Source of the DNA: Crocodylus rhombifer
Lineage: Eukaryota; Chordata; Crocodylia; Crocodylidae
Direction of reading: 5' to 3'
Length of the DNA stretch: 64,000 nucleotides
NCBI GenBank assembly: GCA_038503035.1
Contig: JAVSML010024007.1
Coordinates: forward strand, 434,001-498,000
Below the pieces are notes generated by a model that made no database searches, was not told the DNA's origin, and was given only the letters and a program-made list of their open reading frames with translations. Below, in pieces: positions 44,690 to 54,175 of this stretch. The translations under genes and the position numbers were made by a program. Position 1 is the stretch's first letter. Each line of letters starts with the position of its first letter.

Positions 44690-45360
44690 TTCCACTTGAG
44701 ATACAAGAGCTCCGGCCACAGTGGTGAGGATTCTGGTAGCAGCAACACACCCCCTGGTGAAAGCTCACAGTTGAACTCATGGCAAAGCCCTGCCACCGTG
44801 GCCAGAGCTCCAGCTTTTGGTTTGGTGGCAGGATTTCCCATGGCAGCAGCTCCTACCCCAATGAACGCTGGGGTGCTGGCATCTCCAGCAGCACTACAAC
44901 CAAAGTCCCACCACCAACACCCCCCCACAGATGTGGACCAGCCTAACCTGGCCTCCTCCAGGAAATGAATGTCCATCCCCACTCCCTCCAGAACAACACC
45001 CAGTCCACCAGCACCTGGCCGACAAGACCCAACTGCCAGCACCCAACATGCCAGCACCTCACCTCAACCAGACTCAACTGGCCTGCACTGGAACTGGGTC
45101 AATCAGCTGTTGCCAAAGGAGTAGGGATTCAATGTGGGCTACTATCTAACCCACTATATATCTGCTATCTGACAGCTGAGAGGGAGGGAAGGGTGTGGGG
45201 ATGTGGGGAGACAATTTTCCCCTGACCTGTTCCTTCAAATGCTATCAACTGTCTCCAGGCATACTAGGGGACCTGCACAATATGCTGGAATGCTGTCTGC
45301 AGATCACCCAATTGCCCCCCTGAATCCTTGTGCAGTGTTCTGTTGGTAGGGTTTCTAACT
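44690..45360. other. GC-rich block of unknown origin
   Basis: The composition changes sharply. Frame 44696-44968 encodes a serine/proline/alanine/glutamine-rich 90-residue stretch with no domain, and an opposite-strand 133-codon frame overlaps it. The segment 44970-45075 repeats CCAGCACCTGGCC / CCAGCACCCAACATGCCAGC phrases, which suggests tandem structure. It may be an exonised-looking repeat or transposon interior. I do not call it a gene. Confidence 0.35.
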
Positions 45361-47003
45361 GCTTAAACTTGAACTTGTAAACTTCCACCAATTCATTTGA
45401 ATGCCTGCACTTATCTACAAATGACTAGGAAAAAGGTACAAGGTTATCCAAGCACAAAGACGTGTGAGACAGATAGTAAAACATGGTCAAGAACAAAAAC
45501 TGTGAGGTCCCAATAACACAGAAAGAGCTTTGTGATTGAGTTACTTATATCAAGAAATGGCTAAACTGAACAAATGACCTGAAAAATGGATCAAACGGCG
45601 GGGGGGGAGGGAATGATTTGAGATATGTTGACAATGCACAGCACTTTTAGACATACCTTTTGAGACCCACAGTCATAGGAAGATCTGGGATGGCTAGAAG
45701 AAAGTAAGCTGATTCTGTCCCATTCCCTATGTAACTAAAGAGAAAAGCCCACCAACTGTGCTTGAAAAGAAGTGTAAGACTAAGCAGTCAAATCTGTGTT
45801 CTGAATCAATGTCATAAACTGACATTCCTGTACTATTAGTAACAGAAATGGCACAGTTTCATCTTTAGTTCTGTCAGATATTTTGACCAAAATTCATGTT
45901 TTTTGTTGGTGGAAAGTTAAATGTGTCCGTCTTCCAATTCCTGACTAAACAAGGTCTTACAACCCATATACACTTCCTCCTTTTTCTTTTCTCATCCTTT
46001 TTCTTGCTGCATATGAAGTGCACACCAAAAAAAAAAAAAAAAGAAAAGAAAAGTAGAGTTATGCTGATGTGATAAATATTTAAGGATCACACTGTCATAT
46101 TGTATATTAGTCTCTACCACTCTGTCTTTTTGTATCTGATTCACTGTACACATGGGGATTGGTGCCACCTGAGTTGGGGGGGGCACTTGCTCCCCCAGCA
46201 GCCAGTCAGCAATGGGGGTGGGATCCCCCCTTGGCCAATCATACTGACAAGGGTGAGGGGCTTCTCCCATGGCCAATGGCACTTCCAGGCACATTGATGG
46301 CACTTCTGGGGGACCATGGGGATTGCTTCTCCTGGTGCCACCCACCACTCCCTGGCTGGTGCTCTCAGGGGGGCACCAGCACTCCCAACTGCCCTCCCTG
46401 CCCATTACCTAGGCAGGGAATGCTGGCTGTCAGGGGGTACACATGCACCCCCATGTACTCCCTACACATTACCAGTGACTTTACAGATGTCTATGTGTCT
46501 TTTAAATTCACCCTCTTTTAGTCCTTTCAGATATATTCAGTTGTGGTTTTATTTTATTTTTTAAGGTAGGTGTACTTGATAAAATTCTTCAATGAGATAC
46601 TATTAAAATATGCTAAGTAAATGTGAGTGAGATGGCAATGGCATTTTTAAAAGGTTATGATCTATGACAATGCTTCTTAGCTTTAAAGTTAGCTTAATTG
46701 AATTAATTGTAGCTCTGAAGGCACTAAAGAACAAAGAACACTCTGATTCTGAACATTTTAATGAAAATATTTCACCTTTTCAATGTTACTTTTTGATTGG
46801 CAGGTCATTCTATGAGTCTTTCTTAACAGTCTTTTCCCCATAAAAAGGCAAGTTGGTCATATATCTGAAATACAGCTTAAGAAAACTTCCAATGTAAAGT
46901 GTGTGTGTGTTACCTATGACTTTGATGAAGCTTTTAATAAACTACACAAAATTTGTGTTTTTGGTCAAAAGTCATATGTTAATCAAATAACTTAAGACTA
47001 AAT
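45361..47003. other. No recognisable gene; GC-rich patch 46140-46460
   Basis: AT-rich except for the patch, which holds phrases such as GGCCAATCATACTGACAAGG and GGCCAATGGCACTTCC and is probably an inserted repeat without visible ends. An A run of 18 lies at 46027-46044. Confidence 0.45.
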
Positions 47004-47262
47004 CAGTAGTTATCAACATTTTTGGAATCGAGGCATTGCTTCATAACTTTTGTGAATTGAGTCACACCCTATTTCAGAAACTAATTATTATGTTACTGTT
47101 CTAATTTCCTTGCAGAGGGGGTGGGTAGCATGAGTGAGTGATTGGCCGTGGTAACAAGCCTGAGACTATGGTTATTTGCTTGTCTTCTCACACCTTGCTT
47201 ATCTCCTCGCATATTGTTAGATCCCTCAAAGAAACTTATGGCACCCTGGTTGAGAATCAATG
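47004..47262. mobile_element. Charlie-like hAT relic
   Basis: The left end is CAGTAGTTATCAACATTTTTGG and the complement of the right end is CATTGATTCTCAACCAGGGTG, eroded forms of the CAGTGGTTCTCAACC terminus of Charlie-type hATs. The flanking 8-mers match at only about half their positions, so the duplication is not convincing. No ORF. Confidence 0.6.
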
Positions 47263-47596
47263 CTCCAAGTAATCAATTTGGAAAATAATCCATGTGAATT
47301 GAGAGGCCTGTTGTAAATTAGACATAGATTTTTTTTTCAGGTTATCCAAATAAATGTGGTTATGTGAATAGGGAAGCTTGAAAGATCTGGTTGATAGGAA
47401 GGTGTAGAGGTCTAAGGCCCTGTTTGTGAGGAAGGGCATGTTGTCTTACTAGAAGAGAAAAATTTTGTCTTGGAATAAAGGCCAAGATCTTCAGTAGTAT
47501 CTAGGCAACCAGGTCTACTATTAAGGCACCACTAATGTCCTCAGAATCTTCACTGAGCTACCACCCAGACTGAAGGTACCAAAGTTTCGTCTAATG

Positions 47597-47881
47597 CAGT
47601 GGTTCTCAAACTTTTTTTTCGTGGACCACTTGAAAATTGCTGAGGGTCTTGCCAGACCACTTAATAAACTTTTTGTTGCTCTACAAATCAAAGCACACAA
47701 CTCATATTTTAATACTAGTAATCTTACCTTTCTAATGTGAAGTACCTGTTTTTTTCAGCAAAGTTCTGGGAAGTCAGGTGTCATGTTTGTCGGCTTTAGC
47801 CTTAGGGCACCTTTCTGCAGACCACCTGAATGGAGCTCATGGACCAGTGGTGGTCTGTAGACCACAGTTTGAAAACCTCTG
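47597..47881. mobile_element. Charlie-like hAT element, 285 bp
   Basis: The left end is CAGTGGTTCTCAAAC and the complement of the right end is CAGAGGTTTTCAAAC, 13 of 15 identical. The flanks GTCTAATG (47589-47596) and CTCTAATA (47882-47889) are an 8-bp duplication with two mismatches. The interior has a GTGGACCACTT / ACCAGTGGTGGTCTGTAGACCAC subterminal pair. Non-autonomous. Confidence 0.85.
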
Positions 47882-48360
47882 CTCTAATAGATACTTGAAA
47901 TGCCAATGTCATGTTAATGATACCTGACAGCTAACAAGTTGTGCAGGACCCTAATTGAAACCAGTCTTGACCTTTTAGGTATGTTCAAAGCATATTAAAG
48001 ATAATGATAGTGTGGTGCATATTAAAGATAGTGCGGTGCATCTGGTTAGGCTGTTTATCCAGAACAAGGGAGACTAAGATCTTGAACCCAGGTGTAAATC
48101 ATGACACAATGTGTAAATCATAGCACAATAACTCTAATTATCAAGGTATTGGGTATTTTAAAGTTAGAATTTTTCAGTTTCACCCCAGAGCTTTTCTAGA
48201 TTGTATAAATAATCATATTTATTTATATTTCTTAGAACCCATACAGGAACTTATATTTGAAGTTTGAGTGCCTCAGCAATTGGACAATAGAGTCACTCTC
48301 TCTTTGACCCAATAAACATTTAATTATCTAATGTAAGTAAAACTGTGGAAGTAAGGAAGG
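47882..48360. other. No gene; two short tandem duplications
   Basis: GCATATTAAAGATA occurs twice at 47990-48037, each time followed by a GTG-GGT phrase. GTGTAAATCAT(G/A) occurs twice at 48091-48129. These are local slippage or duplication scars. Nothing else was recognised. Confidence 0.55.
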
Positions 48361-48424
48361 AACCTAGTGCTTAGGATTCCTGTTTTTCATCCAGGTATCC
48401 TGGGTTCAACTCCCGGTGTGGGAA
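48361..48424 (+). pseudogene. tRNA-Glu(TTC)-like sequence
   Basis: The order of parts fits vertebrate tRNA-Glu: an A box reading TAGTGCTTAGGATTCC (D arm), an anticodon arm CCTG-TTTTTCAT-CCAGG whose loop centre is TTC, then a T arm CTGGGTTCAACTCCCGG with a B box GGTTCAACTCC, and a 3' acceptor TGTGGGAA. The 5' acceptor strand is eroded and does not pair. It is fused to a CR1-like tail just downstream, so it is a retroposed copy or the head of a tRNA-derived SINE, not a working gene. Confidence 0.7.
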
Positions 48425-48490
48425 TGGCTAGCCCCTGGGGTCTGGACCCAATGATTTCACATTGTCGCTTCCAGCCCTAAACTTCTGTGA
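48361..48490 (+). mobile_element. tRNA-Glu/CR1-tail chimeric retroposon (SINE-like)
   Basis: Downstream of the tRNA part come CTGGGGTCTGGACCCAATGA, then a TCGCTTCCAGCCCTAAA phrase and TTCTGTGAATG. These resemble the last ~50 bp of CR1, where 'ggtcccttccaaccctaa' precedes the TTCTATGA tail. A tRNA head with a LINE-type 3' end is the architecture of SINEs mobilised by the partner LINE. A one-off template-switch product is the alternative. Confidence 0.6.
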
Positions 48491-49203
48491 ATGTATACAT
48501 TAGTTGCCGAGACTCATATATGCAAAGGAAGGAAGGAATACCTACTAGAATACCCGATGGCCTGATTCCTAGAGCACTTGTAGGAGACCTGGTTTCAAAA
48601 CAAGCAAAGCAAAGCAGATATTTACCTAGATCTTGCAGACCCATTGGAGTATTCTGTTCAGTAGGTTGTTGGTTCAATTGGAGTCAGTTCTCTCTCATCT
48701 TTCACAAACAGGGAAAAAAGGACCTAAGCTCAAAAGAAGTTCATAGCTTGGATCCTGAGTAGAGGGAGGTACCTCTTGGCCTTGTCCCTTTACTCTGCTA
48801 TTCAGTCTTTGCTTGGTCAGGAAGCTTACTATTCAGCAAGTTTCTGAAAATCCCTTCCTTAGATGCCTAATTCTCTTCATGTGTTGTACAGAAATGAGGG
48901 GCAAAATGATAGGAAACCTAGGAGTTTTGTGTTATAATGCTGAAATGGCTTATGAATACTGTCACAAGGGGGATAATTTTTCCTTAATGTTGATTTTTCT
49001 TCCATGTTTTGGATATTCTTGAAACTGTTTTTCTGTGCTTTTGTGTTTTCTCAAAAGGATATAAGTTGCCAGAGCTAATTTGTTTTTCTTTGACGTAATT
49101 TAAGATAAATGATTTTGCATTTAATTTTCACCTGAAAATATTAACACTTGTAAAAGTTACATCTGTTTATTTTAAAATATTTCAGAAGAAAACTCAAATC
49201 TTC
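48491..49203. other. No recognised gene; possible second tRNA-like relic
   Basis: A stretch near 48560-48605 (TAGAGCACTTGTAGGAGACC, then TGGTTTCAAAAC) recalls a tRNA-SINE A/B-box pair but is too eroded to call. Confidence 0.35.
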
Positions 49204-49320
49204 TTGCCTGAAAAAGGGTGCTTGTGCCCAAAAGCTTTCAAAGAACTTTTTTCCAACTACTCATTTGGTCTAATGAAAGATAACACATCCACCCAAAAAA
49301 GCTTGCCTGCCAAATATTCT
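49204..49320 (-). repeat. TAGCCATGTTGGTCT repeat, fragment
   Basis: GCCTGAAAAAGGGTGCTTGT, CCCAAAAGCTTTCAAAGAAC and TTTGGTCTAATGAAAGATAA follow the same order as the inverted copy at 44484-44685. Confidence 0.6.
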
Positions 49321-49385
49321 TTAGTCTTTTTCCTACACCAGATATATTTTAGGGTGAAATTATGCATAACATTTAAAGCATACTA

Positions 49386-51334
49386 AAATGCAAGTGTCTG
49401 CACATTAAAGTAGTCAGGTGCCTTCATAGCGTGCCCTACCATCCAAGGACACCAGCCAGAGCCATATGCAGCAGGCAGGAACAAGTAGAGCTGCCAGCCA
49501 CATGAACCCCAGCCACATGGTATAGCCCCCAGAAGAGGAAGGGCCCTCCACTCCTGCTCTTCTCCTGCACCTAGCCCCTGCGCCCCTCCCCACCCAGCCC
49601 ATTTGCACTCCACTGGTCACAGGTTCCCCTCCACACCTTGCAAGGAGGCAAGAAACAGTTTAGAACTTTATTGAACAGCCTGTGCCCCAACAGCTAGATG
49701 GGTATGGGCCTCTCACACACTGAATAACATGTTTATGGCAGTGATGATGACCTCTTCAGCTACTGTGGGCAGGGACATTTAGTGCAGCCACATTTAGTGC
49801 CCTCCAGGTGGCAGCAGAGGTTATGGAGCAGCCTGGGCTTTCCTCCTGTGCCATTGTAGTTCAGGGTCCTGTATCAGGTGCACAGGTACATCCAGGATAC
49901 CATGGCCATCAGCAGCAGCAGGATGTCATAGGTCAGGTACCCCTCGGTCAATGCAAAGAGCTCCTCGTGCACTGCCTGTGGCATGTATAGCAGGAGCACG
50001 CTCAGGCCAGAGTGCCAGCATAATGGGGGCTTGGAGAGACCCCCTGTGAGGAAGGCAGGGGTACATGAAGCTCCTCATCCCAGTCATCTGGGAGCCCCAT
50101 GTCACCTGAGCCCTGTCACCGTGGGTTGGGCTGCAGCACAACAGAGGGGCTGCCCTGCAGGAGGAGAGTGAGGAATTGGAGTCTGGAGCTGCAACAGCAG
50201 GTGCTTCCAAGAGGGTGGCCTGTCCCAGCCTTGGAATGGGGAAGGGGATTTAGGCTGCCTGTGGCCAGCACCCAGTAGACCATTGGCCCCAGGGAAGCAA
50301 GCAAGGATGTGGGGCTTAGCCAGTGCCTACTTTGGACCAGACCTACCCACCCAACTTATCATGGTTCTTGGGTACCTGTGCATGCCCAACCCCCAATCTG
50401 AGAGCCCTGGTACAGAGCATCTTATCTGAGCAATTTTGAAAGCTCTGGCAAACAGCTTCTGACTCATGGCTCTGAAGGTCCTGCAGCTGCATACAGTGGA
50501 TGGGTGCCCTTGGCAGCCAGGTTGTGGATTCAGGTTCACCATCACCCACTGCCAGTGCCCCACAGATGCTCCGGCTCCACCAGAGGTGGACACAGGACCA
50601 CACCATCCTCCTGAAGTGGCTGGAGGCAGCATTGAAGGACTGACTGGAGGATTTACAGGCCTGGAGAGCAGAGAATGTCACCCATAAGGATGCGTGGGAC
50701 CAGGAAGACCAGGAATTTTGGACACAGCTCCTAGTCCTGGAGTATGAGTGGCTCAATCTGCTGCAGGAGCAGAATACCGTCCTGGCCTAGGAAGTGCAGT
50801 CCATGGACAATGATTGCGGGGTTCTGGACACTGTTCTGGTTCTGGCAGTAGACTTCACTGCCCTCCTCCTGATCTTAGCTTAACTTGCCCCATGGCAGCC
50901 ACCTGCTGGGCCTGGGAAGACGTCCTGTGCTACCTTCAGCACCCAGGATCCCCTGCTCCAGACTCCACCTTGGGTCCAGCACCACCTAACTCCCCCACCT
51001 GGGGCCAGCTCCTCTGCTTGCCCTGGCTCCAATGGGGACAAGCATCCAGAACTGCCTGCAGTGGGGCAGGACTCGAAATACCCTGCTGGCCCTGGGCACC
51101 AGCCACCAGAGGTGGAGATACCTGTGACAGGGGATGAGCAGCTGCTGTTACCCATGGCTGAGGTGTCTCCCCACAGCACTAGCCCACAGCAGGGCTGTAA
51201 GAAGTTTAGTGCTAAATGCAGCAAACCTTCTGCCTAGGGCTTGCATGTGTAGACATCTGCCTGGGAGCAGTTAATCCACAGAAGTTTGTTCCTGGGTAAA
51301 CTGAACCTGGATCAATGCATGTGTAGATGCATTT
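49386..51334. mobile_element. ~1.95-kb DNA transposon candidate, 3-bp duplication CTA/CTG
   Basis: The left end is AAATGCAAGTGTCTGCACAT and the complement of the right end is AAATGCATCTACACATGCAT, inverted ends with the same (A)TCTACACATGC core as the MITE at 20795-21231. The flanks are CTA (49383-49385) and CTG (51335-51337). The interior is GC-rich and long enough to be a decayed autonomous element. A minus-strand polyadenylation signal (complement AATAAA) lies near 49668. No DDE transposase was recognised. PIF/Harbinger affinity is inferred from the ends and duplication length only. Confidence 0.55.
50565..50820 (+). pseudogene. Relic ORF inside the 2-kb transposon, Trp/Leu-rich coiled-coil-like
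   Basis: In one plus-strand frame the translation reads LRLHQRWTQDHTILLKWLEA, a stop, then LEDLQAWRAENVTHKDAWDQ, EDQEFWTQLLVLEYEWLNLL and QEQNTVLA before another stop. The heptad-like Leu/Trp spacing and acidic/amide content suggest an alpha-helical segment, and the frame continues as proline-rich sequence to about 51230. This would suit the C-terminal part of a Myb/SANT-type accessory protein of Harbinger elements, but no Myb motif is visible, so the identity is a guess. Confidence 0.3.
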
Positions 51335-51337
51335 CTG

Positions 51338-52754
51338 TGTAATAGAAATGCCAGTATAGTTTTGTTAGTGGGCCATGGAGTCTCTCTTTTCTCTTGCTAA
51401 ATGCAAGTTTCCTTCCTTGTTGGGCCAAGAGCCCAAACTATTCTAACTACTTCTAAAATAACCTCTAGGGGATGTGCTTCAGCCAATCCAACTATCCCCC
51501 TGCTGGTGCAATCAGTTGTGAAATTCTTTTTGTTATCAGACACTCTGGAACATCCTCAGGATTATAATTATCAAATTTCATGATACCACCATTCTTCATC
51601 AGAGGCAAGGGGTACACACATTTGTATTAACCCCTCCCTCAATCTCTCAAGCTCCCAGCAAATTATGCATATTATCCTCCATGTTCAGTCCCAGTTAGAA
51701 GCAAATATTTTTTTCCTTGAGCATTTTTTGATGTGATTACTAACAAAATTTATAATTTACACAACTATATTTGTGTTTGTTCAAAATGACATTTCTAGAA
51801 GGCATTAGTTCAAAGTTACTATATTGGTTTAAATTGAAATAAATTAGCTTTGGGAAAAATACATTAACTTCAACAAAGAGACATAGCAGTGAATATAAAT
51901 AAAAAAAATATATTTCACTAGACTATTTTGGCCTGAGTTCACATGAATTGTTTTTTTGTGAAAATAAATTGAATCCAAAGCAGTGGTGGCTTATGGCATT
52001 GTGTATGTATGAATTTCAGCAGCGGAGAAAAGGGGAAAAATGAGAGAGATATGAAATATGAATCAGATGGCCTTAAGGTCCCCCTCTTCCCTGAGGATTT
52101 TACCTACCTCCCTTTATTTATTGTCTGATTTAATAGACACTTGAAGAATTTTATTTTATTATTTGGGTGGTGGGAGGACTAAATCAATTTAAGTGTTTAA
52201 TGGGATTCCTGGTTTAAATGCAAACCTCTGACCAGACTGATTAATGCCTTCTCACTTTGTGTGTTCTGCTAAAGCAACATACACCTACAAATTACTAGGT
52301 CTTGTCCCATATTGCTTCTCATACATAGTATCTTTCAGAAAGCTTCCACTGTATAAGATACTATTAATAATGCCAGATCTTTGATTTATTTACTTAAATT
52401 TGATTATATATTTAAGCTCCAGGTAAGGCTTCCTTTATCATAGCTCATAACTCATAACAACAAAATATATACTACAGCAAAATAAGTATTTTAAAATGCT
52501 TTAAAATTGTGAACTATCTGTAAGGGGAAAGTCACTTGGATATATGGACTACTCTGGGTAGCTAATCACAGATTAGGGTGATTAATGATTCATGATTAGC
52601 AATAAGGATGTCATTCAAAGCCCACTGAAATCAATGGGAGTCCTTCTGTTTGATTCAGTGACCATGTGATCAGTGTTCTTAAATTATTTTTGTAACAGTT
52701 TATATAAATTCAAACAACATATACAATAGGCTCTCTCTTACTTAAGTATGTTCA
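51338..52754. other. No recognisable gene or repeat
   Basis: AT-rich spacer with no supported feature. Confidence 0.5.
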
Positions 52755-53005
52755 GGCCAGGTACAGACATTGCACTTTTACCTGTATAAGTGATCAAAAA
52801 CCAGTTTATACCCATAACAGAACATAACAGTGCAGAATTTAGGCACACACAGACTGGTTTAAAAATGGTGGAACCAGGTCTAAGATTTGCCTCCCCCACT
52901 CCTACCAAAAGGCTGCTCACTACCAATCTAAACTAAACCACTTAAAGAAAACATCATAACTTAAATCAGTTCTGCTGTGGGCTTTCTAAATGTTTGTACC
53001 TAGCC
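52755..53005 (+). mobile_element. Short DNA transposon, 251 bp, ACAGACATT family
   Basis: The left end is GGCCAGGTACAGACATTGCA and the complement of the right end is GGCTAGGTACAAACATTTAG, 15 of the first 17 positions identical. The flanks TCA and TTA could be a 3-bp duplication with one change. The interior is shared with the complement of 35342-35557 (CATAACAGAACA, GACTGGTTTAAAAA). No ORF. Confidence 0.7.
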
Positions 53006-53483
53006 TTATTCATTATTTTCATTAACTAGAATTCTGCAACTCCTCTTTGGCATAGATAAATTCTGATTTTTATTGACCTTGATAATTTAATATGAACTTA
53101 GGTTATATGCACTTGAACCCAATGACACCTATAAACCTGTTTGAAAGTATGTAGTCAAAGATTTGTGCCTCTAATTTCTTTACTACAATATCTTAAAACG
53201 GTTAGCATATTATGGAAAGCCAAAAATCTACCTTGGTTGGCATTTTGTGTCACTATACAGGCTGTAATTAATAAATGTATGTAGATTTTTTTAGACTATC
53301 TAGTTTCCTCTATGTCCGTAGGGAATATATTCCTAAAATAATTTTACTAGTCACTTGATGTTGTCATAATTAACAGAAACATTATTAGTATTGCATTACT
53401 AGGATGAAAATAAACCACTAAAATAAAAATGTAGAATTTTATTTGGAATTTACATAGTCTGCCACTACCCCTATATTCTATAC
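53006..53483. other. No recognisable feature
   Basis: AT-rich spacer with nothing supported in it. Confidence 0.5.
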
Positions 53484-54167
53484 CAATGGTGGGAAATTAT
53501 TTTGGCTGGAGGGCCATTTAATGAGTTTTGGTGAACAGTTAAGGGCTGCAAGGGTACCCCTATCCCTTGACAGGTGCTCTGTCCCCTAGTCACAATCGTG
53601 GCTCTGGAAGTACTACTCCTAACTCCCGACATTTGCCACCAGAAGTCCCTCCTCTTAGCCCTTGGAAATCATCCTTTGGGGAAGCAGAGAGTAGTGGTGG
53701 TGGGGTGGGGAGTTTGCCATCTAGGAACCAGGAACCCTGCCCCCAAAGCATATACTAAAAATCAAACATCTACTATAAAACACCTTAGTTAGGGCTGTCA
53801 AATGATTTTAAAAGTTATGAAATTAAAAAAATTACTTGCAACTAATTGTGATTTTAATCGCATAGCTAAAAATGCAAAATTATGCACAGAAAAACTCAAA
53901 GTTATGCAAAATTATGCAGGTACTTTTCATGGTTAGAGGGTGGGTATGGGGGGGGGTGTGGATTGTGAAGGTGTGGAAAGCTGTGGGTGCGAGCGTGGGT
54001 TGGAGCCCAGGAAGGGGGGTTGCTGCATACCTGGCAGGATGTGGGGTACTGTGGGTCAGAAGTGAGGGGAAGAAGCAGGGCTGGGGAGGCTGTGGCTTGG
54101 GTGTGAGAGGCAGACAGACACACACACACACACACACACATGCACACACATATTTTGCTCACCCCTG
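53484..54167. mobile_element. hAT element, 684 bp, with nested repeat and (CA)n
   Basis: The left end is CAATGGTGGGAAATTATTTTGG and the complement of the right end is CAGGGGTGAGCAAAATATGTG. The flanks TTCTATAC (53476-53483) and TTCTAGAT (54168-54175) match at 6 of 8 positions. The first 50 bp align with the hAT at 5504-5689, so both belong to one family. The element is enlarged by a nested fragment at 53789-53863, a G-rich stretch and a CA run near 54117-54140. No transposase. Confidence 0.75.
53789..53863. mobile_element. Fragment of a 'GGGCTGTCAA...TTAATCGC' DNA transposon
   Basis: AGGGCTGTCAAATGATTTTA and GTGATTTTAATCGCATAG recall the terminus of a DNA transposon common in turtles and other amniotes (GGGCTGTCAATTAATCGC-type end). 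Only one end is present. Probably nested in the surrounding hAT. Confidence 0.45.
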
Positions 54168-54175
54168 TTCTAGAT

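Noticed and set aside
48560..48700. Possible second tRNA-derived SINE
   Set aside because: Only a weak A-box/B-box-like pair; the spacing and tail do not support a call.
50327..51224. Minus-strand frames of 100-137 codons within the 2-kb transposon candidate
   Set aside because: No domain is visible and the complementary plus frame has the more protein-like heptad pattern. The minus frames look like shadows in GC-rich DNA.
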